IMG/VR virus record: IMGVR_UViG_3300044712_001406
Span: 1-56,164 of that record
Origin: a virus
Direction: 5' to 3' (one strand)
Length of the DNA stretch: 56,164 nt
Positions 7,973 to 14,798 of this stretch are shown here, piece after piece. A model generated the notes under the pieces. The model had not been told where the DNA came from. It made no database searches and worked only from the letters and a program-made list of their open reading frames with translations. The translations under genes and the position numbers were made by a program. Each line of letters begins with the position of its first letter. Positions within the stretch are counted from its first letter, which is position 1.

Positions 7973-8512
7973 CTATGATTTATTTAGTAGGTGCTGGCTC
8001 ACATGTTCAACCCATTGAGCCGTGGAATCTTCATTGGAGGCAGTCCATCGATGACCGTTGACGCAATGAAATCCATAACCATTTCCATCGATTTGGAAAG
8101 GAACCGTGTTACTCCCACATTCGGGGCAGAGCTGACTATGCCGCTTAGCCGTGATTGGATGCGGGTAAATTGGTTCGATGGCTGCCTCCTGGAGGTTCTT
8201 GAATCTCACCATCTTTCCCATTGGAGCGCTATCGATAGCGGAAAGCACTCGGCGGAAGAGGAACGCCCACTTCTGGTAAGACCAATGATTTGCTTCCTCG
8301 GGCAGCCAGGCAATAAGACGATTGAACAACTTCCGCCCTACTCTGCTGCTGATCTGACCGGCCACCTTCGCCGCTTCTGTTTCCCAGAACTGGTGCCAGG
8401 GTTTTGTCAGGAGTCTCTCTTCATCGGTGAGAGTACGCCCCTTGAGGTCTCGTTTGCTCTGAAGGAGGAGCGACGTAGAGAGGGAGTGATTGCGACCATT
8501 GGTGTAGCTCAT
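7973..8512 (-). CDS. Protein with C-terminal zinc ribbon, unknown
   Basis: 179 aa, Arg/Lys/Trp-rich, with a helical body and a C-terminal zinc-binding motif CPECGSN...FHCVNGHRW (CX2C...CX3H) near residues 129-153. Its start overlaps the preceding stop as ATGA. Likely a nucleic-acid-associated accessory protein; no family assigned. Confidence 0.7.
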   Translation of the reverse strand: MSYTNGRNHSLSTSLLLQSKRDLKGRTLTDEERLLTKPWHQFWETEAAKVAGQISSRVGRKLFNRLIAWLPEEANHWSYQKWAFLFRRVLSAIDSAPMGKMVRFKNLQEAAIEPIYPHPITAKRHSQLCPECGSNTVPFQIDGNGYGFHCVNGHRWTASNEDSTAQWVEHVSQHLLNKS

Positions 8513-8712
8513 GCATCCACCTCAATCAGCTGGATCAATTTGGCTGCATCGGTTTCTCCACGAATTGCTGCATGTCTCATAGTTTCCCAGGCGTTACGCT
8601 TCTGCTCGCCGGTCAGCTTGTCAAAAGCAGCTGGCAGCTTATTCAGCAGATCTACAAATCCGAGAGGACCCAGCATTCTGGATACGATCGTCATGCATTC
8701 GAGAGCATCCAT
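8509..8712 (-). CDS. Small helical protein, unknown
   Basis: 67 aa starting at the ATG that overlaps the upstream stop (TGATG at 8710-8714); a start 15 nt earlier (8727) is also possible. Helical composition (GFVDLLNKLPAAFDKL, AKLIQLIEVDA). The compact overlaps on both sides argue that it is expressed. No family recognised. Confidence 0.6.
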   Translation of the reverse strand: MDALECMTIVSRMLGPLGFVDLLNKLPAAFDKLTGEQKRNAWETMRHAAIRGETDAAKLIQLIEVDA

Positions 8713-9083
8713 CACTTCACCAACCATGGCAGCGGGCCCGTGAACCGGGTACCCCAGTGGGAAAGGTAATTGAGGGTGTCTCGCCAGCAGCCAGTTAGCC
8801 GTGCAAATGCCGTCACTTCGTGGCCATCCTTCGAGACAACCTGGAACCCGAAGTTACCGGGCTGCACCTGGCAAATCAGATAAAAGCGCTGGGCGTCATA
8901 GGATCGAAAGACCATATAAGCGCCATTGCGGTCCAAGCACTGTCGGATGGTCGCGGACTCGGGATGCTTGTTGGCGTGTATGCCAGCTACCACACCTAAG
9001 GCCAGGATTACGATGATCAGCGCAATCAGAATGGGTTTTGGATTGAATACTCTTTCGTGCTGGAGGGAAAGTTCGGCGATCAT
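8712..9083 (-). CDS. Membrane-anchored small protein
   Basis: 123 aa with one N-terminal transmembrane helix (about 17-37, PILIALIIVILALGVVAGI) followed by a soluble domain with two conserved-looking Cys (RQCLDRNG, YLICQV) and Trp/Gly-rich end. Topology suggests the C-terminal domain is outside the cytoplasm. Its start overlaps the upstream stop (ATGA). Function unknown. Confidence 0.65.
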   Translation of the reverse strand: MIAELSLQHERVFNPKPILIALIIVILALGVVAGIHANKHPESATIRQCLDRNGAYMVFRSYDAQRFYLICQVQPGNFGFQVVSKDGHEVTAFARLTGCWRDTLNYLSHWGTRFTGPLPWLVK

Positions 9084-9268
9084 GACCGCACATCCATCTG
9101 GTTATTGATCACCCGGATAATCTTGGAAATATCGCCTGTGTCTGGGTCTTCGTTGATCCGGTAAACTCCATTGCCCACAGCGCCCATCATCTTCGCAACT
9201 GCCAGTAGGTTTGCAAGCAACAGTTCCGGGTCTTTTACATCTTGCAGGTTCAAAATGAGCTTATCCAT
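9080..9268 (-). CDS. Small early protein, unknown
   Basis: 62 aa with GGAG followed closely by the ATG at 9268 and an ATGA overlap at its end. Leu-rich helix near the N-terminus (ELLLANLLAVAKMMG) and a mixed C-terminus. No family recognised. Confidence 0.65.
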   Translation of the reverse strand: MDKLILNLQDVKDPELLLANLLAVAKMMGAVGNGVYRINEDPDTGDISKIIRVINNQMDVRS

Positions 9269-9307
9269 AGATCCTCCAAGAAAGGAAGGTGAACATAAGC
9301 GGATAAA

Positions 9308-9490
9308 TTACTTGACTGCCGGCGTGATCGCTACAGTCGTCTGGATTGAGTACTCGGCTGTAGCGGTCGCCCGAATTCGACTTACCGCAACCGTCCGAAA
9401 TACCAATAAGAACGCCAGGGCAACCACTGCAAGGATATACAGAGCAAGAAACTGATAACCAGACATACTCAAGACTCTTGGCCTAACCAT
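9308..9490 (-). CDS. Small single-pass membrane protein
   Basis: 60 aa with a transmembrane helix (about 12-31, FLALYILAVVALAFLLVF) and a Thr/Ala-rich tail. The ATG at 9490 has GAGG 6 nt upstream; a second ATG at 9466 would still leave the membrane segment. Overlaps the end of the upstream gene by 8 bp. Function unknown. Confidence 0.55.
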   Translation of the reverse strand: MVRPRVLSMSGYQFLALYILAVVALAFLLVFRTVAVSRIRATATAEYSIQTTVAITPAVK

Positions 9491-9806
9491 GACTCGCCTC
9501 TAAAACTTTAGGTGCATCCTCGCCGATCCGTAACCAGATCAGCAGCTTCAATCCATCACGCTGGCTGGATACTTGCAGCCCGCAGGTATCCCATTTCTTC
9601 TGGGTAGTAACCGAGTACATCACACTGCGATAGTGCTCCATCGTCAGGTGGTCAGAAAATTCTAGAATAGTCGCCTTTCCTGGGACTAAACCTTTAATCA
9701 AGTTGCGGCAAAACGCTGCCTTCGAACGCGCATGCCCTCGGAAAGGGATTTCGGTTGTGCCTAAGATTTTTGGATATACGATAAGATTTGTGGTAAAATC
9801 GGACAT
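9483..9806 (-). CDS. Early leftward protein, unknown
   Basis: 107 aa, mixed alpha/beta composition with basic stretches (GHARSKAAFCRNLIKGL). AAAGGAATTACC precedes the start. It is the second gene of the early leftward operon, after a 9-bp-stem hairpin at 9826-9863. No family recognised. Confidence 0.65.
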   Translation of the reverse strand: MSDFTTNLIVYPKILGTTEIPFRGHARSKAAFCRNLIKGLVPGKATILEFSDHLTMEHYRSVMYSVTTQKKWDTCGLQVSSQRDGLKLLIWLRIGEDAPKVLEASHG

Positions 9807-9825
9807 AGAAGGTAATTCCTTTCTT

Positions 9826-9863
9826 GCGCTCTCCTATTTGCCGCCAAGCTATCGGGAGAGCGC
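9826..9863 (-). promoter_or_regulatory. Stable hairpin between first and second early genes
   Basis: Perfect 9-bp inverted repeat: GCGCTCTCC at 9826-9834 pairs with GGAGAGCGC at 9855-9863, with a 20-nt loop. On the minus transcript it lies between the stop at 9885 and the start at 9806 and is not followed by a U-run, so it looks more like an RNA processing/stability or attenuation element than an intrinsic terminator. Confidence 0.5.
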
Positions 9864-9884
9864 TAACTTTTAATTCAAACGCGT

Positions 9885-10103
9885 CTACGATTCTGGTGAG
9901 GATGTAGACGCGTTTATTGATTCAACGGATTCTGGAACTTGCTTTACAGGAAGCAAATCACGGTGCTCATCAAGTAGATCAATGGCCCGGCGAATAATTT
10001 CGCCTTGACTAAGCCCTGATTTTTCGGCCATGTCAGCAACCTTGCCGATATGCTGCATGGTCAGAGAATAGGTTTTTGTTACAGCCATATCTAATTGGTT
10101 CAT
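9885..10103 (-). CDS. Ribbon-helix-helix (CopG/Arc-like) regulator, first gene of the early left operon
   Basis: 72 aa. The central part (KTYSLTMQHIGKVADMAEKSGLSQGEIIRRAIDLL) fits a ribbon-helix-helix: a short strand followed by two helices with the SQGEIIRRAI signature. AAGGAG stands 6 nt before the ATG. It is transcribed from the consensus leftward promoter and faces the HTH regulator, so it probably acts as a Cro-like or auxiliary regulator of the lysis-lysogeny switch. That role is inferred from position. Confidence 0.75.
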   Translation of the reverse strand: MNQLDMAVTKTYSLTMQHIGKVADMAEKSGLSQGEIIRRAIDLLDEHRDLLPVKQVPESVESINASTSSPES

Positions 10104-10152
10104 CGAAACTCCTTGTCAGATATCAAATTATTTTTGCTTTCTGACAATTTTT

Positions 10153-10180
10153 ATTATAGCCCGTTTTGTTAGTTTGTCAA
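10153..10180 (-). promoter_or_regulatory. Consensus sigma70 early leftward promoter
   Basis: On the minus strand TTGACA (10175-10180), a 16-bp spacer and TATAAT (10153-10158), a perfect match to both hexamers. Its -35 is embedded in an operator palindrome (10173-10188), so the regulator encoded alongside could block it directly. It should drive the long leftward early operon. Confidence 0.9.
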
Positions 10181-10219
10181 GCGACAAATTATTTTTGTCC
10201 TTAATCGCGAAGAAAATGC

Positions 10220-10225
10220 TATGAT
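10220..10225 (+). promoter_or_regulatory. Extended -10 of rightward promoter for the HTH gene
   Basis: TGC-TATGAT, an extended -10 with no good -35 at 17 bp. The predicted transcription start is about 10231-10233, only a few bases before the ATG at 10236. The message is therefore probably leaderless or nearly so, as for lambda cI from PRM. An operator overlaps it. Confidence 0.55.
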
Positions 10226-10235
10226 TTTTTGTCAA

Positions 10236-10625
10236 ATGACAATCATTGATTTTTCGGAGTGGCTTAGCCAAAAATTAAAAGACCGCGGTTGGAAAGCATC
10301 TGTGCTGGCAGAAAAGGCCGATATCGATCCTGCGATTCTTACGCGTGCACTAAAAGCTCAACGAATGCCATCTCATGAAAGCCTGATAAGAATTGCACGA
10401 GGACTACATTTGTCAGTTGAGACTGTTTACCAGGCAGCCGGCTTGCTGCCCGAAAAACCCCAACATGACCCCACTCTTGACGAGGTGAACTTTAAACTGA
10501 ACTTGCTTCCAGAAGAGGACCAGCAGGACGTATTGCGCTATGTAGACTTTTTGTTATCGAAGCGGGAACGGGAGGGTAACCGTGGACGGGATACAGGCGA
10601 AGGATTGGAACCAGCTCACCAGTGA
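10236..10625 (+). CDS. Cro/CI-type HTH repressor
   Basis: 129 aa. An N-terminal XRE-type HTH (about 5-65; KASVLAEKADIDPAILTRALKAQRMPS, then SLIRIARGLHLSVETVYQAAG) is followed by a short helical C-terminus (LLPEEDQQDVLRYVDFLLSKRE). No LexA-like peptidase domain, so control is not by RecA self-cleavage. I prefer the ATG at 10236 to 10221 because the -10 element overlaps 10221. Position, divergence and operators mark it as the likely prophage repressor. Confidence 0.8.
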   Translation: MTIIDFSEWLSQKLKDRGWKASVLAEKADIDPAILTRALKAQRMPSHESLIRIARGLHLSVETVYQAAGLLPEKPQHDPTLDEVNFKLNLLPEEDQQDVLRYVDFLLSKREREGNRGRDTGEGLEPAHQ

Positions 10626-10878
10626 AGAACGAAAACTAATCTACCAATACCTTAACTTAAAACTTACTAACAATTTCTATCAACAATTAGCAATCGTAAA
10701 GCTAAGAATTCTCTTCAAAAGCGTTCCATTCCCGGTTTTGTTTTCCAGCCTGGCCAGTATATTCGCTTTCGTAATTCTGGCCTGCTTACCATTTCAACGG
10801 GAAAGCATGATGACAGCGATGGGATTAGGGATTGGATTGGCATTTCCATTTGCTGTATTGCGGAAACAAATCATATAA
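10582..10878 (+). CDS. Small membrane protein next to the repressor
   Basis: 98 aa from GTG at 10582, with GGAGGGTAACC just upstream and a 44-bp overlap with the repressor gene. Two hydrophobic segments (about 47-68 and 75-90; PVLFSSLASIFAFVILACLPF, MGLGIGLAFPFAVL). Cotranscribed with the repressor, so expressed in lysogens; a superinfection-exclusion or immunity role is plausible but unproven. Confidence 0.6.
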   Translation: MDGIQAKDWNQLTSEERKLIYQYLNLKLTNNFYQQLAIVKLRILFKSVPFPVLFSSLASIFAFVILACLPFQRESMMTAMGLGIGLAFPFAVLRKQII

Positions 10879-10894
10879 AAATGGCGGTGTAATA

Positions 10895-11467
10895 ATGACT
10901 GCAACGAAAATCCTTTTTTTCAACTCGGAGAGCAGTATGCAGCGCGGCATCCGGGAGATGGAAAAGTATGGTTGGCAAGTAGTCAGCACTGAAGCCGTAG
11001 ATCAAGGTTATTCGTTCAGTAAAACCTGCTGCCTGGCTGTAATCTTTTTACCCTTAGCACTCTTGGGCAGAAAACCGGTACGCCATAAGGTCCAGTTTGT
11101 GTATGTCGGTGTGCCGGGCTCAGATAAATTGACTCCAGCACTTCCGCCTCCTCAAAGGTTAAGTCGGTTGGTGGGCGCAGGTATTAGCTCTTTATTATTT
11201 ATAGGATTGTGTCTGGGATGTATTATGGTAGGCGCTTTTATCAACACGTATGATTTAAATCTTCCCACTACTACAGCTGTAAAAATTACCAATCCTTCCT
11301 CAGCTCATACAACAACCCCTTCAATTATTGATAAGGCGATTCTTCCTGTCTCGACAACCCCGATCCCGAATTTTATCCAAAAAAACACCACAACGACTAT
11401 GCCAACAAAAACGGCTATCCCCACCCAAACTCGCTGGCCAACCGCAACTGAGAAACCTACTAAATAG
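10895..11467 (+). CDS. Membrane protein with Thr/Pro-rich tail
   Basis: 190 aa from ATG at 10895. N-terminal soluble segment (KILFFNSESSMQRGIREMEKYGWQVVS) followed by hydrophobic segments (about 47-58 and 96-122) and a low-complexity Thr/Pro/Lys tail (TTTTMPTKTAIPTQTRWPTATE). Tails like this are common in Chloroflexota surface proteins. It lies in the lysogeny operon between repressor and attP, a position often used by lysogenic-conversion genes. Function not known. Confidence 0.65.
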   Translation: MTATKILFFNSESSMQRGIREMEKYGWQVVSTEAVDQGYSFSKTCCLAVIFLPLALLGRKPVRHKVQFVYVGVPGSDKLTPALPPPQRLSRLVGAGISSLLFIGLCLGCIMVGAFINTYDLNLPTTTAVKITNPSSAHTTTPSIIDKAILPVSTTPIPNFIQKNTTTTMPTKTAIPTQTRWPTATEKPTK

Positions 11468-11564
11468 TAAAGAGAACTTGAACGATGGAATGATCATCGA
11501 TGCCTTAGATCATCGGTTTCACAAAAACACAGGTATCAATCCTATGCTATTCACTCAGCAAACG

Positions 11565-11740
11565 AAGTACCAAATACTCCCCCAAATAACCAGGGACAAT
11601 AGCCCACGTTCGCGTGGACAGAGCGTTGCCCTCCGGAGGCAAAAAGCGGCGTTCGAGTCGCCGTAGGGGCGCAAGGAAGTACCATTAACCATCAGAATAA
11701 CGAGGTTAGTGGTACTTCGTTTAAGGGATATTGGTACTCC
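11565..11740. other. Putative attP: tRNA-Arg(CCG) 3' part with flanking arm-type repeats
   Basis: Bases 11612-11673 read as a tRNA from the D-loop onwards: anticodon stem TTGCC/GGCAA with loop CTCCGGA (anticodon CCG), T-arm CGGCG-TTCGAGT-CGCCG (11647-11663) and acceptor strand TAGGGGC plus G. The 5' acceptor strand does not match, so this is not a working tRNA but the piece expected at an attP that restores a host tRNA-Arg on integration. AGTACCA-like repeats flank it (11565-11572; 11677-11690 inverted against 11704-11717 with one mismatch; 11733-11738 inverted) and may be integrase arm sites. The integrase gene begins at 11778. Confidence 0.75.
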
Positions 11741-11777
11741 GTTATCTACCATAAATTAGAAACGGAGGTAACAATCC

Positions 11778-12743
11778 ATGAAACTCTCAAAAGCGGTTGA
11801 GGGATATTCACTCGATAGCCTGAGTAATGGCTACAGCAAATCCACAATTACCAGCTACCAATCATCTCTAAATTTGTTGGCTCAGTATCTCGGGGATCCG
11901 GAAATCGAAACGATCACCGGGGATGACCTTAAGCGCTTTTTTCTCTATCTACGAACCGATTACCAGCCCCGTCGAATCAACTCAACAGATATCCGTCCCC
12001 TCGCCGGCGCATCCCTCCACGGCAAGTGGAAAGCTATGCGGTCTTTGTGGAACTGGGCAAGTGAACTGCTTGGACCGCTGCCAGCTGCCAAAACAATCCC
12101 AATGCCTAAGTACGAGAATAAACCGATCGTGCCATTCACGGAAGAAGAGACAAAAAAACTCATCCGGGCATGTGAAATTACTGCTGAAGCAAATACTGAG
12201 CGAAGGACTCGGTATGTACAACGCCGGCCAACAGCAGCTCGTGACAAGGCAATAGTGCTGATCCTGATCGATACGGGAATCCGTGTCGGCGAGCTCTCCA
12301 GGCTCTGTATTGATGATGTGGATTTGGAATCAGGAGAAATACTAATTAGGCCGTTTGGGCGAGGTCTCAAGACTAGAGGCCGTGTGGTCAATATCGCCAA
12401 CCATGCAAAGCGGGCGTTGTGGCTGTATCTAGCAAAGAGATCAGATACAGACCCATCCGACCCGTTGTTTTTGAATGATGAGCTGAAGAAACTTGATGCA
12501 AATGCAATCAAGACGTTTTGCCGTCGCCTGGGGGAACGCTGCGGGATAACAGGAGTTCATCCTCACAGGTTCAGGCACACATTTGCAATTCAGTATTTAA
12601 GAAACGGGGGAGATCCTTACACGCTACAGAAGCTGTTGGGTCACAAATCCATGGAGATGGTCCGGCGATACCTGGATATTGCCCAATCAGATATTTCCAA
12701 TGCCCACAAGCGAGCCAGCCCCGCGGATCGGTGGCGGCTATGA
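11778..12743 (+). CDS. int: Tyrosine integrase (XerC/D-like)
   Basis: 321 aa. N-terminal SAM-like core-binding domain (about 15-100) and a catalytic domain carrying R169 (DTGIRVGEL), K198 (RGLKTRGR), H263-X2-R266 (HPHRFRHTFA), H289 (KLLGHKS) and nucleophile Y298 (VRRYLD). All six canonical residues are present, so it should be active. GGAGGTAAC precedes the ATG. It sits directly beside the tRNA-derived attP, so it most likely integrates the phage into a host tRNA-Arg(CCG) gene. Confidence 0.92.
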   Translation: MKLSKAVEGYSLDSLSNGYSKSTITSYQSSLNLLAQYLGDPEIETITGDDLKRFFLYLRTDYQPRRINSTDIRPLAGASLHGKWKAMRSLWNWASELLGPLPAAKTIPMPKYENKPIVPFTEEETKKLIRACEITAEANTERRTRYVQRRPTAARDKAIVLILIDTGIRVGELSRLCIDDVDLESGEILIRPFGRGLKTRGRVVNIANHAKRALWLYLAKRSDTDPSDPLFLNDELKKLDANAIKTFCRRLGERCGITGVHPHRFRHTFAIQYLRNGGDPYTLQKLLGHKSMEMVRRYLDIAQSDISNAHKRASPADRWRL

Positions 12744-12986
12744 TTCCTGTACTGAATCACTAAAAACCAAGATATCACCCGGCTGGCAGTTGAAATACTT
12801 GCAAAACGCCTCCAGGGTTGGCGCGTCGAACCGCTCTACCCGCTGGGTGATGTAGCTCGTTAAGGTGCCGGTCGATATGCCAGTCTCTTCGGCGATGACT
12901 CGGTATGTGAGCTTCCGGCCCTCTTTGAATTCTTTTTGGGCGATTAAGATTTTTACTCGGTTGAAAATTGCCATGGCGACACTCAT
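12738..12986 (-). CDS. Small XRE-family HTH regulator
   Basis: 82 aa from ATG at 12986 (GAGGTG just upstream; an ATG at 12974 is an alternative). HTH: LTYRVIAEETGISTGTLTSYITQRV, with C-terminal CKYFNCQPGDILVF typical of the small YozG/HTH_26 type. It points away from the methyltransferase gene and probably controls the divergent rightward promoter at 13055-13083. It overlaps the integrase end by 6 bp. Confidence 0.8.
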   Translation of the reverse strand: MSVAMAIFNRVKILIAQKEFKEGRKLTYRVIAEETGISTGTLTSYITQRVERFDAPTLEAFCKYFNCQPGDILVFSDSVQES

Positions 12987-13054
12987 TATACACCTCGTTG
13001 TAGCAAGTATAACAAACAATGTGTTTGATAGTCGTTAGAATATATCATCTAGTA

Positions 13055-13083
13055 TTGACATTGTATCTGATAATTGATATTAT
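13055..13083 (+). promoter_or_regulatory. Sigma70 promoter of the methyltransferase operon
   Basis: TTGACA (13055-13060), 17-bp spacer, TATTAT (13078-13083), 40 bp before the start at 13123. It faces the XRE gene across an AT-rich intergenic region and is the likely target of that regulator. It would start the long rightward accessory operon. Confidence 0.8.
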
Positions 13084-13122
13084 GTGTATGGTAGTTACTA
13101 CAAAACAAAGGGTATTGTGATC

Positions 13123-14793
13123 ATGAAAAACAGCTATATTACAGTTACTGATCAATTTTGTGGAGCTGGGGGAAGCTCAATTGGAGCCATTAAGGCTGGT
13201 GCCGAAATTCGTTTGGCAATGAATCACTGGAAATTGGCGTGTGAAACCTATGGAACAAATCACCAGATAAACCCGATTTGCACCGATGTTTCAGCCACGG
13301 ATCCACGCCGCTATCCCTCGACGGATATCCTGATCACTTCTCCGGAGTGCACAAATCACAGCCTGGCTAAGGGCAGACCGCGCCAATATTATACAAAAGA
13401 TATCTTTGGCAATATCTTGATAGATCCCGCCGAAGAACGCTCCCGGGCGACCATGTGGGATGTTCCCAGATTTGCCGAATATCACGATTATCGAATGATC
13501 GTTGTTGAAAATGTAGTCGATGCTGGAAAGTGGATTATGTGGGAGAGCTGGCTCCATGCCATGCATGCCCTGGGATATGAGCACCAGGTTGTTTATTTCA
13601 ATTCGATGTTTGCATGGCCCACTCCGCAAAGTCGAGACAGAATGTACACGATCTTTTGGAAGAAGGGGAACCTGGCTCCCAACATGAATATTGAGCCACT
13701 GGCGTTTTGTCTCCACTGCGGAAAGGATGTCAATTCTATCCAGACTTGGAAAAAACCTCTCCGCTGGGGACGTTATAAGGCTCAATATTTTTACCGTTGC
13801 CCCCAGTGTCATCAGGAGATTGTGCCGTATTATTACGCAGCCTTCAATGCGGTCGATTTCAGCCTACCCGCCCAAAGGATCGGCGATCGCCAGCGCCCTC
13901 TGAAACCTAAGACCATGGAACGAATCAAATATGGCTTCGAGAAATATGGCAAACATCCAATGGTCATTACCGGTCGTTATACATCCGGTATAGAATGCCG
14001 AGTGCGCGATGCGTGTAATGATGTGATCCCTACTCAGCCCGGTGACAGTAGCCACGCTTGGTTGTTCCCCTGGACTGTCGAGACAGGCTATACCCATTCC
14101 GGTAATAATCGGGCAGATGCCTCAACCGATCCCCTCAACACTCAGACTACTCGCCAAACGATAGGATTAGTTGGGTTCTTAAGCAAGATGTACGGGGGAA
14201 ACCCAGGAAGTATGAATATTGGGCTTGATGGACCCACAGGAACCATAACCACTCTTGACCATCACGCTCTGATCGCTCCTGGATTTCTGGTACGTCAGAA
14301 CGACATTGGACATGGAACTCCTGCACGGCGAAGCTTCTCCCCAGAGGATCCCCTGGCCACTATCACAACCCAGGATACCACCGCGTTTGTAGGAACGCCA
14401 TTCGTCGCCGAATTACACGGAACTGCAAAGGCAGGTAGTCTTGAGGAGCCCTTGATGTGTGTCACTGCTGGGGGGAATCATCACGCTCTGCTTTCAAGTG
14501 ATGCCTTTGTAAGCTATTTCTATGGTACATCCCAGGCTAGTGGTATGGTGGATCCGTTGAATACTATGACGGGGAAAGATCACGCAGCTCTGATCGGATC
14601 GCTTGAAACCATGCAAATCGAAGATCTGACATTCCGCATGCTGCAATCTCAAGAGATTGGGAAAGCAATGGCCTTCCCCTCTTCTTATGTGGTTTTGGGT
14701 TCAAATAAAGATAGAGTGCGGCAATACGGTAATGCAGTAACCCCTCCTGCGATGGAAATGCTTCTCAAACGATGCATCGAAACATTGCGGTAG
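13123..14793 (+). CDS. DNA cytosine-5 methyltransferase
   Basis: 556 aa. Motif I is FCGAGGSS (12-19). Motif IV is SPECTNHS with catalytic C76, a phage-type variant of the usual PCQ. Motif VI is ENV (129-131), motif VIII is PQSRDRMY (169-175), and the C-terminal motif X is GNAVTPPAMEM. An insert with two CX2C pairs (C196/C199, C226/C229) forms a zinc ribbon between catalytic and target-recognition regions. The long recognition part contains repeated blocks of the DPLNT/DHHAL kind. No cognate endonuclease is seen, so it probably protects phage DNA from host restriction or alters expression. Confidence 0.9.
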   Translation: MKNSYITVTDQFCGAGGSSIGAIKAGAEIRLAMNHWKLACETYGTNHQINPICTDVSATDPRRYPSTDILITSPECTNHSLAKGRPRQYYTKDIFGNILIDPAEERSRATMWDVPRFAEYHDYRMIVVENVVDAGKWIMWESWLHAMHALGYEHQVVYFNSMFAWPTPQSRDRMYTIFWKKGNLAPNMNIEPLAFCLHCGKDVNSIQTWKKPLRWGRYKAQYFYRCPQCHQEIVPYYYAAFNAVDFSLPAQRIGDRQRPLKPKTMERIKYGFEKYGKHPMVITGRYTSGIECRVRDACNDVIPTQPGDSSHAWLFPWTVETGYTHSGNNRADASTDPLNTQTTRQTIGLVGFLSKMYGGNPGSMNIGLDGPTGTITTLDHHALIAPGFLVRQNDIGHGTPARRSFSPEDPLATITTQDTTAFVGTPFVAELHGTAKAGSLEEPLMCVTAGGNHHALLSSDAFVSYFYGTSQASGMVDPLNTMTGKDHAALIGSLETMQIEDLTFRMLQSQEIGKAMAFPSSYVVLGSNKDRVRQYGNAVTPPAMEMLLKRCIETLR

Positions 14794-14798
14794 ACATA

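Larger units (their letters stand above)
10113..10242. promoter_or_regulatory. Switch operator region: TTGTC-N4-GACAA sites
   Basis: Two full inverted repeats occur: TTTGTC-AAGC-GACAAA at 10173-10188 (over the leftward -35) and TTGTC-AAAT-GACAA at 10229-10242 (over the start of the HTH gene). Additional half-sites are TTGTC at 10113-10117, GACAA at 10143-10147 and TTGTC at 10195-10199. The arrangement is like lambda OL/OR: one site shuts the leftward promoter and one lies over the repressor gene's own transcription start. Confidence 0.8.

Noticed and set aside
11599-11673. Complete functional tRNA-Arg gene
   Set aside because: Anticodon and T arms are good, but the 5' acceptor strand does not pair with TAGGGGC in either possible register; the neighbouring integrase and arm repeats fit an attP better.
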